From Leadbetterella sp. (GTDB lineage Bacteria > Bacteroidota > Bacteroidia > Cytophagales > Spirosomataceae): 64,000 nt of DNA. The notes below the pieces were generated by a model that had not been told where the DNA came from, did no database searches, and saw only the letters and a program-made list of their open reading frames with translations. The position numbers and the translations under genes were made by a program. How positions within the stretch are numbered: the stretch's first letter is position 1; each line of letters begins with the position of its first letter. Location: positions 186,001-250,000 of the forward strand of contig JAHBUH010000003.1 in the NCBI GenBank assembly GCA_019638185.1, read 5' to 3'. This document shows positions 52,779-61,526 of the stretch, in pieces.

Positions 52779-52786
52779 TATTTTTG
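52779..52786 (+). promoter_or_regulatory. Candidate promoter -7 element of asd
   Basis: TATTTTTG, an exact TAnnTTTG, about 97 nt before the asd ATG. -33 is not clear. Confidence 0.4.
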
Positions 52787-52882
52787 CCGGCTCAAGAATA
52801 GCTCAAAGAGAATAGACCTCTCTCTTTCTGATTTATAAAACTCTGCCATGGGTCGGGGAGAACAAAATCAATTTTTTAAAAA

Positions 52883-53875
52883 ATGAAAGTAGCGGTAGTG
52901 GGAGCCACCGGCCTGGTAGGTGGAGAAATCCTGAAAGTTCTGGATGAAAGAAATTTTCCGGTCACTGAAATTATCCCGGTGGCGTCGGAAAGAAGCATTG
53001 GTAAAAAGATTTCGTTTAAGGGGAAAGAGTACACAGTGGTGGGGTACGATGAGGCCATAGCCCTGAAGCCGGATGTGGCTATTTTTTCAGCGGGAGGAAG
53101 CACGTCGCTGGCCATAGCCCCGAAATTTGCGGAGGCAGGCATTACGGTAGTGGATAACTCTTCGGCCTGGCGGATGGACGCCACAAAGAAGCTGGTGGTG
53201 CCGGAGGTAAACGCTGACGTGCTGACTCCGGAAGATAAGATCATTGCTAACCCTAACTGCTCCACTATCCAGATGGTGGTGGTAATGAAACCCCTGCACG
53301 ATAAATATAAAATAAAGCGGGTGGTGGTTTCCACCTACCAGTCAGTGACCGGTACCGGTAAGGCCGCTGTAGACCAGCTGTTCGGTGAAAGGGCCGGCGA
53401 TGAGTCCATAGCCAAAGTATATCCCTACAAGATCGATCTGAACGTTCTTCCGCACATTGATGTATTCCAGGAAAACGGGTACACCAAGGAAGAAATGAAG
53501 ATGATCAAAGAGACCAATAAGATCATGGGCGATGACAGCATCAAAGTAACGGCTACTACGGTGCGGATCCCCACCATCGGCGGACACTCGGAATCGGTGA
53601 ATATCGAGTTTGAAAATGATTTCGACCTGGATACCGTACGGGAGCTGCTGGCGGCTACCGAAGGGGTGATCGTGCAGGACGATCCGGCTAACCTGCTGTA
53701 TCCCATGCCCATTCACGCCCACGGAAAAGATGAGGTATTTGTAGGGCGGATCCGCCGCGATGAGTCGCAGCCGAAGACCCTGAACCTCTGGATCGTGGCG
53801 GATAACCTGCGGAAAGGGGCGGCTACCAATGCCGTGCAGATCGCAGAGCATCTGGCAAAGAAAGGATTGATTTAA
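52883..53875 (+). CDS. asd: Aspartate-semialdehyde dehydrogenase
   Basis: 330 residues. N-terminal Rossmann motif VAVVGATGLVGGEILKVL, catalytic Cys126 in IANPNCSTIQ and His235 in PTIGGHSESVN; QSVTGTGKAAVDQL is also diagnostic. It reduces L-aspartyl-4-phosphate to the semialdehyde with NADPH (EC 1.2.1.11) for lysine, diaminopimelate, methionine and threonine synthesis. The gene has its own promoter and terminator and is not in an operon with the other aspartate-pathway genes. Confidence 0.96.
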   Translation: MKVAVVGATGLVGGEILKVLDERNFPVTEIIPVASERSIGKKISFKGKEYTVVGYDEAIALKPDVAIFSAGGSTSLAIAPKFAEAGITVVDNSSAWRMDATKKLVVPEVNADVLTPEDKIIANPNCSTIQMVVVMKPLHDKYKIKRVVVSTYQSVTGTGKAAVDQLFGERAGDESIAKVYPYKIDLNVLPHIDVFQENGYTKEEMKMIKETNKIMGDDSIKVTATTVRIPTIGGHSESVNIEFENDFDLDTVRELLAATEGVIVQDDPANLLYPMPIHAHGKDEVFVGRIRRDESQPKTLNLWIVADNLRKGAATNAVQIAEHLAKKGLI

Positions 53876-53897
53876 ACAACTATACGGTTTCTTTGTG

Positions 53898-53926
53898 AAG
53901 TCCCGCTGAACGGCGGGACTTTTTTA
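53898..53926 (+). terminator. Intrinsic terminator of asd
   Basis: AAGTCCCGC (53898-53906), loop TGAACG, GCGGGACTT (53913-53921), then T tract; the convergent gene's stop codon lies in it. Confidence 0.88.
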
Positions 53927-54505
53927 TTCAAACAGTTTCCCCTGCACAAACTCCGGCCGGACCTCCCTGCCCAGCAGCGGGAACCGGGCCACTTCCTGGT
54001 AATGCCTCTGGTGCTCGCGCTTACGCAGGAAAACAAACTCTTTCACCTGGAACAGGTCTTCAAACCGTCGTTCTTTCCATTTTTCCCACATGGCGGCACC
54101 CATTTCTTCCGACAGGTCCTTAAAGACGGTCAGGTGAGGAATGCCGGGGGTGTTAACCGGTGTGCGGGCAATGCCCCGCAGCTCATTTTTCCGGGTGGTT
54201 ATCCGGGTTAACTCGCGGGGAGCCGGCTTTACCTGGATATAAAAAGTATGTACAAACGAGCCGAAATCAGCTAAGCGTAGCGTAAACGGGTTGATCTGGG
54301 AAATGAATTTTTGCAAAAGGGGTACAATGCGCGCTTCATAGCTTTCATACTGGGCAAAATCAAGGACGGTGATGTGAGGATTAAAGAAAGGATTGGCGCG
54401 CATATTTACTTCGCTATGAATGGTATCTCTTAGCTTTTCAATTCTGAAAGCAACTTTCTTTTCCGGTTCGATCAATAGTAAGTAGGAAGCCCTTGAATTA
54501 TCCAT
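53924..54505 (-). CDS. 2H phosphoesterase (2'-5' RNA ligase-like)
   Basis: 193 residues. The two signature H-x-T motifs are present: PHITVLDF (around 43-50) and PHLTVFKDL (around 123-131), separated by about 80 residues as in the 2H superfamily, with a DFGSFVHTFYI strand between. Members hydrolyse or ligate 2'-5' or cyclic phosphodiester bonds in RNA or nucleotides; the substrate cannot be fixed here. It runs toward asd and is divergent from the next gene with only 93 nt to that gene's ATG. Confidence 0.87.
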   Translation of the reverse strand: MDNSRASYLLLIEPEKKVAFRIEKLRDTIHSEVNMRANPFFNPHITVLDFAQYESYEARIVPLLQKFISQINPFTLRLADFGSFVHTFYIQVKPAPRELTRITTRKNELRGIARTPVNTPGIPHLTVFKDLSEEMGAAMWEKWKERRFEDLFQVKEFVFLRKREHQRHYQEVARFPLLGREVRPEFVQGKLFE

Positions 54506-54569
54506 GAACTATTGGTATGTATTAGTGCTCTGCTAGCCAAAGATATAGCAAATATCTCAATTTTCAATG

Positions 54570-54577
54570 TATTTTTG
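54570..54577 (+). promoter_or_regulatory. Promoter -7 element of the SnoaL-GNAT-nitrilase unit
   Basis: TATTTTTG, an exact TAnnTTTG, 21 nt before ATG 54599. It supports 54599 rather than the in-frame ATG at 54512. Confidence 0.5.
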
Positions 54578-54598
54578 CAGATCAAATCAAGCCTGTGC

Positions 54599-55000
54599 AT
54601 GGAAGCAATTGAAATCGTAAAAACCTACTACACTCATTTTAATAACGGAAACTGGGAAGGGATGCAGTCACTCCTGGATGAAAACGTACGGCATGAACCT
54701 AACCAGGGGGAGCCGAGAACGGGCCTGGACCTCTTCCGGAAGTTCCAGGAGCACATGGAAAGATGTTACGAAGAGACCCTCACGGATATGGTGTTTTTCA
54801 GTGAGCCGGCTGGCCGGAGGGTAGCCGTGGAGTTTGTGGTAAACGGGATCTACAAGGCTACCGATGACGGCCTTCCGGAAGCTAAGGGCCAGAAATATGT
54901 GCTGCCGGCGGCGGCCTTCCTGGAAGTGAATAACGGGAAGATCACCCGCATCACCACTTACTATAACCTGCCGTTATGGGAGTCGCTGATACAGGCTTGA
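54599..55000 (+). CDS. SnoaL/NTF2-like protein
   Basis: Start at ATG 54599 (MEAIEIVKTYYTHFNNGNW), just after the promoter. 133 residues with the NTF2-like cone fold pattern: an N-terminal helix, VRHEPNQGEPRTGLDLFRKF, VAVEFVVNGIYKATDDG, and GKITRITTYYNLPLWESLI. Such proteins are isomerases, hydrolases or non-enzymatic; function unknown. The GNAT gene starts inside its last 25 nt, so the three genes form an operon. Confidence 0.85.
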   Translation: MEAIEIVKTYYTHFNNGNWEGMQSLLDENVRHEPNQGEPRTGLDLFRKFQEHMERCYEETLTDMVFFSEPAGRRVAVEFVVNGIYKATDDGLPEAKGQKYVLPAAAFLEVNNGKITRITTYYNLPLWESLIQA

Positions 55001-55581
55001 GCTACAGTGCCTTCCGCGGAGCGGAGATCCGGGAGGTGACAGAGGCCCTTGCTGCACTCCGGATCACGGTTTTTCATGATTACCCCTACCTGTATGATGG
55101 TAGTCTGGCGTATGAAAAACAATACCTGGAAACGTACATACAGAGTGAAAACGCTTTTCTTTTTTCGGTTTTTGACGGAGAAAACATGGTAGGGGCCACT
55201 ACCTGTATCCCGCTGGCCCATGAAACGGCCGATGTGCAGGAGCCTTTCCTCCAAAAGGGGATGGACATTAGCCGGGTCTTTTATTTCGGGGAAAGTATTC
55301 TCTTAAAGAACTACCGCGGACTGGGGCTTGGAAACCGGTTTTTTGAAGAAAGGGAAGCCCATGCGGCGTCTTTCCCGGGGGTGGATACGGTGTGTTTTTG
55401 TGCCGTGAAACGCCCGGCGGATCACCCGCTGAAGCCGGCGGATTATCAGCCCCTGGATGCCTTCTGGACCCGGCGCGGCTACGTAAAGGCGCCTGATATG
55501 GTGAGTTATTTTGAGTGGAAAGATCGGGGAGAAGAAGTTTCCACGCCCAAACCGATGGAATACTGGTTCAAAAAGATATGA
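54976..55581 (+). CDS. GNAT-family N-acetyltransferase
   Basis: 201 residues. The acetyl-CoA pyrophosphate loop is YRGLGLGNRFFEERE (about 113-127), preceded by the beta4 strand FGESILLK. The N-terminal IREVTEALAALRITVFHDYPYLYDG and the C-terminal DAFWTRRGYVK match a subgroup that is fused to a nitrilase domain in other species. Here the nitrilase is a separate gene with a 4-nt ATGA overlap. It likely acylates an amino compound. Confidence 0.87.
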   Translation: MGVADTGLSYSAFRGAEIREVTEALAALRITVFHDYPYLYDGSLAYEKQYLETYIQSENAFLFSVFDGENMVGATTCIPLAHETADVQEPFLQKGMDISRVFYFGESILLKNYRGLGLGNRFFEEREAHAASFPGVDTVCFCAVKRPADHPLKPADYQPLDAFWTRRGYVKAPDMVSYFEWKDRGEEVSTPKPMEYWFKKI

Positions 55582-56474
55582 GAATAGCAGCGGCTAATTA
55601 CCCGGTAAAATACCACGAATCCCTGCCTGTATGGGAGGCGTATGTAGAAGGCTGGCTCCGGGAGCTGGCCGGGCAGGAGGTGGATATCGCCGTTTTCCCG
55701 GAATACGGCTCTGTAGAGTTGGTAAGCCTGCTGAGCCGGGAGTTGCAGCAGGATGCCTACGCCCAGATCAGGGCCATGGAAGAGTTTCACGGGGCTTTCC
55801 TGGAGCTGTACAGCGGCCTGGCACGCCGGTACGGCATGACGGTGGTGGCGCCCAGCTACCCGCTGCGGAGCGGTGAAAAAATGATTAACCGGGCCTATGT
55901 TTTTGGCCCTTCCGGCCTGGCCGGTTACCAGGATAAGCTTTTTATGACCCCGTTTGAAAGCCGCGAATGGGGTGTTTCTGCCGGTGAACCGGAGCTGACG
56001 CTCTTCCGGACGGATAAGGGCAGTTTTGGCATCCAGATCTGTTATGATTCAGAATTCGGGATAGGGGCGCATGAACTGGTGAAAGCCGGTGCCGGGGTCA
56101 TACTGGTGCCCAGCTGCACCGAAACTATCCGGGGCGCCACGCGCGTGCATGTGGGTGCCCGGGCGCGGGCCCTGGAAAACCAATGCTATACCCTGGTTTC
56201 CCAAACCATGGGAGAAGCGCTGTGGACACCCGCCGTAGATTATAATTACGGGTACTGCGGGGCTTATTCTACCCCGGATACGGGTTTCCCCGAGCTGGGA
56301 ATGCTGCAGACCGGCACGCCCCAGCGGGCCGGGTGGATGATCCAGGATTTTGACCTTACCCTCCTGGATAAAGTAAGAGAGGAGGGCGGGGTGCTGAATT
56401 TCCGCGACAGTGCCGCTACTTCCCAGCTCCTGAACGGGGAGCGGCTGGTGGTGAGGGAGGTGGAGGTTAAATAA
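55578..56474 (+). CDS. Carbon-nitrogen hydrolase (nitrilase superfamily)
   Basis: Start at ATG 55578 (MRIAAANYPVKYH), overlapping the GNAT stop as ATGA; an in-frame start further up lies inside the GNAT gene. 298 residues. The E-K-C catalytic triad is intact: E42 in FPEYGSVE, K120 in GYQDKLFMTPFE and C155 in IQICYDSEF. Nitrilase-fold amidases hydrolyse carboxamides or transfer acyl groups. Paired GNAT and nitrilase genes, or fusions, occur widely and suggest one pathway that acylates and hydrolyses the same small molecule. Confidence 0.92.
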   Translation: MRIAAANYPVKYHESLPVWEAYVEGWLRELAGQEVDIAVFPEYGSVELVSLLSRELQQDAYAQIRAMEEFHGAFLELYSGLARRYGMTVVAPSYPLRSGEKMINRAYVFGPSGLAGYQDKLFMTPFESREWGVSAGEPELTLFRTDKGSFGIQICYDSEFGIGAHELVKAGAGVILVPSCTETIRGATRVHVGARARALENQCYTLVSQTMGEALWTPAVDYNYGYCGAYSTPDTGFPELGMLQTGTPQRAGWMIQDFDLTLLDKVREEGGVLNFRDSAATSQLLNGERLVVREVEVK

Positions 56475-56502
56475 GGGGCCGTCCGCATTTACGGACAGCC
56501 CC
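56475..56502 (-). terminator. Hairpin between nitrilase and DUF4890-like genes
   Basis: GGGGC-c-GTCCG and CGGAC-a-GCCCC arms; on the minus strand followed by TTATTT, so it most likely ends the DUF4890-like gene. Confidence 0.5.
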
Positions 56503-56512
56503 CGGGGTTCTA

Positions 56513-56914
56513 TCATCCGTTTCCGCGGCCTCTGCCTTCTCTTGGGTCTTTCCCGCCGGGCTTTCTTTTGACGTTATGCCCTTCATGCCGGCCTTCTTCC
56601 AGCTTTTTCAGTTGCTCCGGAGTAAGCACGGCGGCATATTGCTTTTTCAGCTCCGCTCTTTCGGCTTTCATTTTCTCCCGTCTTTCTGCTGCTAAAGCCT
56701 GCTGCTTGCGGGCTTCTGAGAGATTGATGTCGTACATTTTCTTGTATTGGTCATCGCTGAGGGCCAGTCTCTCTTTCATGTAGGTAGTACGCCTTTCTGC
56801 AATTTTCTCCGGAGTAGGCCGCTCCCTGCTGGGGCGCTCTGCTTTTTTATCCTGTGCCCATGCTCCGAAAGAAACTAAACCGGCCAAAATGATCATCAAT
56901 GCATTCTTTTTCAT
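56513..56914 (-). CDS. Periplasmic DUF4890-like (Spy-like) helical protein
   Basis: 133 residues, signal peptide ending GAWAQ. The mature part is a highly charged helical protein with a Spy/CpxP-like pattern: RTTYMKERLALSDDQYKKMYDINL, then an Ala/Arg/Lys/Glu helix and AVLTPEQLKKLEEGR, an LTxxQ-type repeat. The C-terminus is Lys/Arg/Gly-rich. It resembles the Bacteroidota family DUF4890. Perhaps a periplasmic chaperone or stress protein; role inferred. Confidence 0.8.
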   Translation of the reverse strand: MKKNALMIILAGLVSFGAWAQDKKAERPSRERPTPEKIAERRTTYMKERLALSDDQYKKMYDINLSEARKQQALAAERREKMKAERAELKKQYAAVLTPEQLKKLEEGRHEGHNVKRKPGGKDPREGRGRGNG

Positions 56915-57021
56915 AACTTCAATTGTTTAAATTAAAAACTGATTTCCGGTAATAAGAGTCGGGAAGGAAGAGAAGGTTTAAGCGGTTTAAGGTTATTTAA
57001 CGTTATTAAATATTGTTTAAC

Positions 57022-57768
57022 ATGATCCGATATGGCATTCTTCCGGTATTTATCTGCCTGTTTTGCCTGCCTGTTCAGGGGCAGCACACCGTGATTAAAG
57101 GGGCCGTAGTGCGTGGCGATACCGCCCGGAAGTCCATTGCACTGGTCTTCACCGGGCACGAATATGCCGATGGCGGAGCTACCATCCGGGAGGCCCTGAA
57201 AGCTTCAGGCGCACCGGCTTCCTTCTTTTTTACGGGTGATTTTTACCGGAGCTATCCTGCCCTGATCGGGGCCCTGAAAAAAGACGGCCATTACCTGGGG
57301 GCGCATTCTGACCGGCACCTGCTGTACTGTTCCTGGGAAAAGCGCGACAGCCTGCTGGTTACCCGCCAGGTGTTTCTCACCGATCTGCGAAATAATTACC
57401 GGGAGATGAGAAAAGCAGGGATAAAGAAGGCCCGGTATTTCCTGCCTCCCTACGAATGGTACAATGAGGCGGTGGCCGGCTGGGTCCGGGAAGAGGGACT
57501 GGTGCTGGTGAATTTTACCTCCGGTACGCTATCTAACGCCGACTATACCACCCCCTCCATGCTCAATTACCGGAGCTCGGAGCGTATCCTGGAAAGTATC
57601 CGGAAACGGGAGCGGGAAAAAGGGATGAACGGCTTTATCCTGCTGGTGCACATCGGCACAGACCCGGAGCGGACGGATAAACTCTACGATCATCTTCCGC
57701 AGCTGATCCGGGAATTAAAGCAAAAAGGCTATACGTTTATGCGGATAGATGAACTGCTCAGGCCGTAA
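57022..57768 (+). CDS. Polysaccharide deacetylase-like exported protein
   Basis: Start at ATG 57022, which begins the signal peptide (ILPVFICLFCLPVQGQ); an in-frame TTG lies three codons upstream. 248 residues. NodB-type fold: KSIALVFTGHEYADGG opens where TFDDG normally lies, SFFFTGDFYRSYP is the second strand, and YLGAHSDRHLLY is the H-x3-H metal motif. FLPPYEWYNEAV and LVNFTSGTLSNADYTTP are distinctive of a Bacteroidota subgroup. The altered first motif leaves the catalytic base uncertain. Likely acts on a periplasmic or surface sugar. Confidence 0.82.
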   Translation: MIRYGILPVFICLFCLPVQGQHTVIKGAVVRGDTARKSIALVFTGHEYADGGATIREALKASGAPASFFFTGDFYRSYPALIGALKKDGHYLGAHSDRHLLYCSWEKRDSLLVTRQVFLTDLRNNYREMRKAGIKKARYFLPPYEWYNEAVAGWVREEGLVLVNFTSGTLSNADYTTPSMLNYRSSERILESIRKREREKGMNGFILLVHIGTDPERTDKLYDHLPQLIRELKQKGYTFMRIDELLRP

Positions 57769-57774
57769 AACGGG

Positions 57775-57808
57775 GCAGGGAAGGCGCACTTTAGCGGGCC
57801 TTCCCTGC
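57775..57808. terminator. Bidirectional terminator between convergent genes
   Basis: GCAGGGAAGGC (57775-57785) and GCCTTCCCTGC (57798-57808) are perfect 11-bp arms, followed by TCTGTTTATT on the plus strand and CCCCGTTTTAC on the minus strand. Confidence 0.7.
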
Positions 57809-57813
57809 TCTGT

Positions 57814-58500
57814 TTATTCCAGCTTAAATTCAGAATCAGAGATCTGGGAATTGATCCGGATGGAAGTGAACTTCTTTTCAATGGTCATGCCCATGGTTTC
57901 CTGTACCAGGTGGGTGGCAAACTTCACCCCCGGCTCAAAATCCTTGTAATCTTTGTATAGTACGTTAGCGGAGCCGGCCGGTCCTTCCGCCACCTGCTTC
58001 AGCTTCAGGCCTGAATTTACCGAATAATATTCTTTCAGGGTGGTGATACCGGGAATTCCCGCCACAGAGATCACGTAGCAGTCTTCCTCATCGTGTTTCT
58101 CATTCCCGCCCAGGCTAAGCGCAATATCCCCGGTAAAATACAGGGTCTCCGGGAAGATCAGCGCCTGGGTCAGCAGGGCTTTGGAGGCCGACTCATCCAA
58201 TACCTGTGAGTTGCCCATTTGCGATATCTTCGCCTGTTTTCCGTCAAAAACTATTTTTGCCAGTTCTACACCGCTTTGATCCACTACCGAAGAGTATAAA
58301 TTAGGAGCCTTTTTAGACTCAATGTTTTCCATGCTCTGGCCCATGACCTCCGTAGAGGAAACCCCGTGAAAATCTTTCACTTTCTCCATATTGGTTCTTC
58401 CGCCAATGGCCGTAAAGTATTTCTCCAGCACCTGCTGTGGGGTGATATCCTGTGCAAAAACGGGCGCGGAAAATAATAGCGCGATCAGTAATTTTTTCAT
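57814..58500 (-). CDS. LolA-like exported protein
   Basis: 228 residues, signal peptide ending APVFAQ. QQVLEKYFTAIGGRTNMEKVKDF and later KAPNLYSSVVDQSG, AKIVFDGKQAKISQMG and a final beta sheet fit the outer-membrane lipoprotein-sorting-protein-like (LolA/LolB-like) half-barrel often seen in Bacteroidota. Whether it carries lipoproteins or another lipid is unknown. Opposed by the deacetylase-like gene, with a terminator between. Confidence 0.72.
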   Translation of the reverse strand: MKKLLIALLFSAPVFAQDITPQQVLEKYFTAIGGRTNMEKVKDFHGVSSTEVMGQSMENIESKKAPNLYSSVVDQSGVELAKIVFDGKQAKISQMGNSQVLDESASKALLTQALIFPETLYFTGDIALSLGGNEKHDEEDCYVISVAGIPGITTLKEYYSVNSGLKLKQVAEGPAGSANVLYKDYKDFEPGVKFATHLVQETMGMTIEKKFTSIRINSQISDSEFKLE

Positions 58501-58639
58501 GTCTGGTATATTTAGAATAAATTATAAAATACAAATAAAACAGTTTATTAACAGATTTTGCCCATATTCCGGATTAAAGGGGGATTAAATCGCACAGCCG
58601 GTCTTATTTCCCGAAGGTGTGAATTCTGCTGCAATGTTT

Positions 58640-58647
58640 TATCTTTG
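58640..58647 (+). promoter_or_regulatory. Promoter -7 element of the 58681 gene
   Basis: TATCTTTG, an exact TAnnTTTG, 34 nt before ATG 58681. Confidence 0.45.
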
Positions 58648-58680
58648 AATCCGTTTTACAATAATAATTTATAAACCGTA

Positions 58681-59283
58681 ATGTACAAAACCCTGTTTTT
58701 GCTGCTCTTTTCGCTGTCTGCTACTGCCCAGATCATTCCTCCTGCTGAGCCGGTTCCGGAAGAAGAGCCTGTGGAGCTGGAGAAGCCGCGGCCGGAATGG
58801 AAAGACAAGATCCATTACGGCGGAAATATCTGGCTGGGTTTCTGGGGAACGCTTTACCTGGAGGCTACGCCTATGGTGGGATGGGATGTGTCAGAGAAAG
58901 GTACAGTGGCCGGCCTGGGGGCCTCTATTATGTATTACGGGGCCAATAAGATTTACGGCGGCGGCCTGTCTATAGGCCCGAAGGTTTTTGTGCGCCAGGC
59001 TATCTGGCGAACGGTCTTTGCCCATGCGGAATACGAACTCATGAACTCTTCGCCGTATAATTTCTATGACGTGGATCCGCAGAGCATCAAAGAGCTTAAC
59101 CCGAAGAATAAGTGGGGCGGAACGGGCTACATAGGAGCCGGCTTTTACCAGAACGGGATGCGTACCCAGGGCGGAGGCTTTATTTCCGTGCTGTATAACC
59201 TCAATGCGCCCAATTCGGGCTACATTAACCGCCAGTCTATCGGAGACGGGCGCCTGGTGCTGCGGATCGGGTTTTTTATCTGA
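58681..59283 (+). CDS. Exported outer-membrane-like protein of unknown function
   Basis: 200 residues; signal peptide MYKTLFLLLFSLSATAQ, then a Pro/Glu-rich linker (about 18-40) and a beta-rich domain with Gly/Tyr/Trp-rich strands (IHYGGNIWLGFWGTLYLEATP, ASIMYYGANKIYGGGLSIGP, GYIGAGFYQNG), ending in IGFFI, an aromatic C-terminus as in outer-membrane barrels. Family not recognised. Ends 2 nt from the convergent purU stop. Confidence 0.7.
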   Translation: MYKTLFLLLFSLSATAQIIPPAEPVPEEEPVELEKPRPEWKDKIHYGGNIWLGFWGTLYLEATPMVGWDVSEKGTVAGLGASIMYYGANKIYGGGLSIGPKVFVRQAIWRTVFAHAEYELMNSSPYNFYDVDPQSIKELNPKNKWGGTGYIGAGFYQNGMRTQGGGFISVLYNLNAPNSGYINRQSIGDGRLVLRIGFFI

Positions 59284-59285
59284 AA

Positions 59286-60125
59286 TTACAGGATGACCGT
59301 ACGGTTTCCATATATAAATACGCGGTCGGCGAAAACCAGTCGCAGGGCCTTCATCAGCACGCGGGTTTCCACATCGCGGCCGTCGCGGGCCATATCTGAT
59401 GCGGAGTAGCGGTGGTCCACGTCTTTGGTATCCTGGGCTATGATAGGGCCCTGGTCCAGGTCATCGTTTACAAAATGGGCCGTGGCGCCAATGATCTTCA
59501 CGCCCCGCTCATGCGCCTGCCGGTACGGATTGGCGCCGATAAAGGCGGGCAGGAATGAATGGTGGATGTTAATGATCTTATCAGGGTAGTGGGTTACAAA
59601 CTGCGGTGAAAGGATGCGCATGTACTTAGCCAGCACCAGGTACTCCGGCGAGTAAATATCCAGGGTCTTTAAAATAGCGGCTTCGTGCTCTTCCCGGGTC
59701 TTGCCTTCCGCATCAATGTAATGGAAAGGGATACCGAATTTAGACACAAAGGGCTGCAGTACATTGTGATTGCTGATGACCGCCAGCACGTTGGCATTGA
59801 TCTCCCCGAACATATACCGGATCAGGATCTCCGACAGGCAGTGATGCTCTTTGGTACAGAAAACCACTATATTCTTTTTCTTCAGGAAATCCAGGCGGAA
59901 CGTGACGCCCTCATCCGGGATCCGCTCCCGGAGCTCAGCCAGGATAGCGTCACGATTCAGGTTATGGCCGTTCTCAAACTCGGTGCGCATGTAAAAACGC
60001 TTGTCGGGGCTTACGTATTCCGTCTGCTTGATGATATTGCAACTGTTATGAAACAGCACCGCGCTGACGTGGTAGATCAGCCCCTTGGCGTCCGGACCTT
60101 CAATGAGGAGTATGTGCCTGGCCAT
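59286..60125 (-). CDS. purU: Formyltetrahydrofolate deformylase
   Basis: 279 residues. N-terminal ACT domain (about 1-75, LLIEGPDAKGLIYHVSAVL) and C-terminal formyltransferase fold with the catalytic Asn186, His188 and Asp224 in INIHHSFLPAF and NDDLDQGPII. It hydrolyses 10-formyltetrahydrofolate to tetrahydrofolate and formate (EC 3.5.1.10), balancing one-carbon pools. It is the second gene after der, 1 nt apart, and shares its message. Confidence 0.95.
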   Translation of the reverse strand: MARHILLIEGPDAKGLIYHVSAVLFHNSCNIIKQTEYVSPDKRFYMRTEFENGHNLNRDAILAELRERIPDEGVTFRLDFLKKKNIVVFCTKEHHCLSEILIRYMFGEINANVLAVISNHNVLQPFVSKFGIPFHYIDAEGKTREEHEAAILKTLDIYSPEYLVLAKYMRILSPQFVTHYPDKIINIHHSFLPAFIGANPYRQAHERGVKIIGATAHFVNDDLDQGPIIAQDTKDVDHRYSASDMARDGRDVETRVLMKALRLVFADRVFIYGNRTVIL

Positions 60126-60126
60126 C

Positions 60127-61440
60127 TTATTTTTTCCGGAAAAATGTAGTGATCACTACGCCTTCAAACCCGAAATGCTCGCGGATCTGGTTCTGTAAAA
60201 AGCGCTGGTACGACTCCTTGACGTACTGGGGCAGGTTACAGAAAAAGATAAAGGTGGGTGACGGAGTGGGCAGCTGCACGATATACTTAATCTTCACCGT
60301 TTTCCCTTTGAGAGAGGGCGGCGGCGTGCGCTCAATGATCGGCAGGAGCACATCGTTCAGCCGGGAAGTGGGAATCTGCTTCTTTTTATTTTCATACACT
60401 TCCATGGCAGCTTCCACCACCTGGAAAATACGCTGCTTATTCAGGGCAGAGGCAAAAACCACCGGCATATAATTCATGGGCGCAATCCTCTCCAGGACCT
60501 CCTTCTTCAGGGTATCGGCGGTTTTGGAATCTTTCTCCACGGCATCCCATTTGTTGATCATCAGCACGATCCCTTTTTTGGCATTATGCGCCTGGGCAAT
60601 GATGCTGATATCCTGGGCCTCCAGGCCGCGAGTGGCGTCCAGCAGGATGATACACACATCCGACTTGTCCAGGGCTTTGATGGAGCGAAGTACCGAATAG
60701 AACTCCAGGTCTTCGTTTACTTTTGATTTCTTGCGGATTCCTGCGGTATCGGTCAGTACAAAATCTTTTCCGAACATCTTGTAACGGGTGTCAATGGCGT
60801 CACGGGTAGTGCCGGCAATGTCCGTCACAATGCTCCGGTCCTTGCCCAGGAGCGCATTCAGGAAAGAAGACTTCCCGGCATTGGGCCGGCCCAGGATGGC
60901 GATTCGCGGCACGCCGTCTTCGTTTTCCTCCTCCTTGTCGTCTGGCAGCTGTTCGATTACCTTGTCCAGGAGGTCGCCGGTACCCGAACCGTCAATGGCC
61001 GAGATGGCGTGAACGTCACCCGGAAGTCCCATGCCGTAAAACTCGGAAGCGGTGAGGTTAGCCCTTTCAAAAGTTTCGGCCTTATTCGCCACCACAAACA
61101 GCGGCTTTTTAGACCGGCGAAGCACATTAGCGAACTCTTCGTCGAGCTCAGTAAGGCCTTCCTTGGCATCCACCACAAAAAGAATAACGGAAGCCTCCTC
61201 AATGGCCAGTTCTACCTGGCTTCGGATGGCTTCTTCAAAGGTATCGTCGGATCCCACCACGTATCCGCCGGTGTCGATCACGGTAAAATGCTTATTCAGC
61301 CAGAAGGCGTTGCCGTAATGACGGTCACGCGTTACGCCGGGCTGGTTATCGGTAATGGCTACCCGCTCCTCTATTAACCGGTTAAATAGGGTGGATTTCC
61401 CCACGTTCGGTCTGCCTACTATTGCTACTATATTGGCCAT
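60127..61440 (-). CDS. der: Ribosome-assembly GTPase Der (EngA)
   Basis: 437 residues with two GTPase domains in tandem, unique to Der: first P-loop GRPNVGKSTLFNRL (residues 9-22), DTGG and NKAE; second P-loop GRPNAGKSSFLNAL near residue 184, DTAGI and NKWD. A C-terminal KH-like domain follows (PPSLKGKTVKIKYIVQ, REHFGFEGVVI). Needed for 50S subunit maturation. Its promoter lies just upstream. Confidence 0.97.
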   Translation of the reverse strand: MANIVAIVGRPNVGKSTLFNRLIEERVAITDNQPGVTRDRHYGNAFWLNKHFTVIDTGGYVVGSDDTFEEAIRSQVELAIEEASVILFVVDAKEGLTELDEEFANVLRRSKKPLFVVANKAETFERANLTASEFYGMGLPGDVHAISAIDGSGTGDLLDKVIEQLPDDKEEENEDGVPRIAILGRPNAGKSSFLNALLGKDRSIVTDIAGTTRDAIDTRYKMFGKDFVLTDTAGIRKKSKVNEDLEFYSVLRSIKALDKSDVCIILLDATRGLEAQDISIIAQAHNAKKGIVLMINKWDAVEKDSKTADTLKKEVLERIAPMNYMPVVFASALNKQRIFQVVEAAMEVYENKKKQIPTSRLNDVLLPIIERTPPPSLKGKTVKIKYIVQLPTPSPTFIFFCNLPQYVKESYQRFLQNQIREHFGFEGVVITTFFRKK

Positions 61441-61492
61441 AATTTCTGTTTTTATACGATCCGCCTTCCCCGGAGGGTGGCGAAAAAGGTCA

Positions 61493-61500
61493 CAAAATTA
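61493..61500 (-). promoter_or_regulatory. Promoter -7 element of der-purU
   Basis: The minus strand reads TAATTTTG, an exact TAnnTTTG, about 53 nt before ATG 61440. Confidence 0.45.
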
Positions 61501-61526
61501 CTAAAAAAATCGTAAAGTAGTTGATT

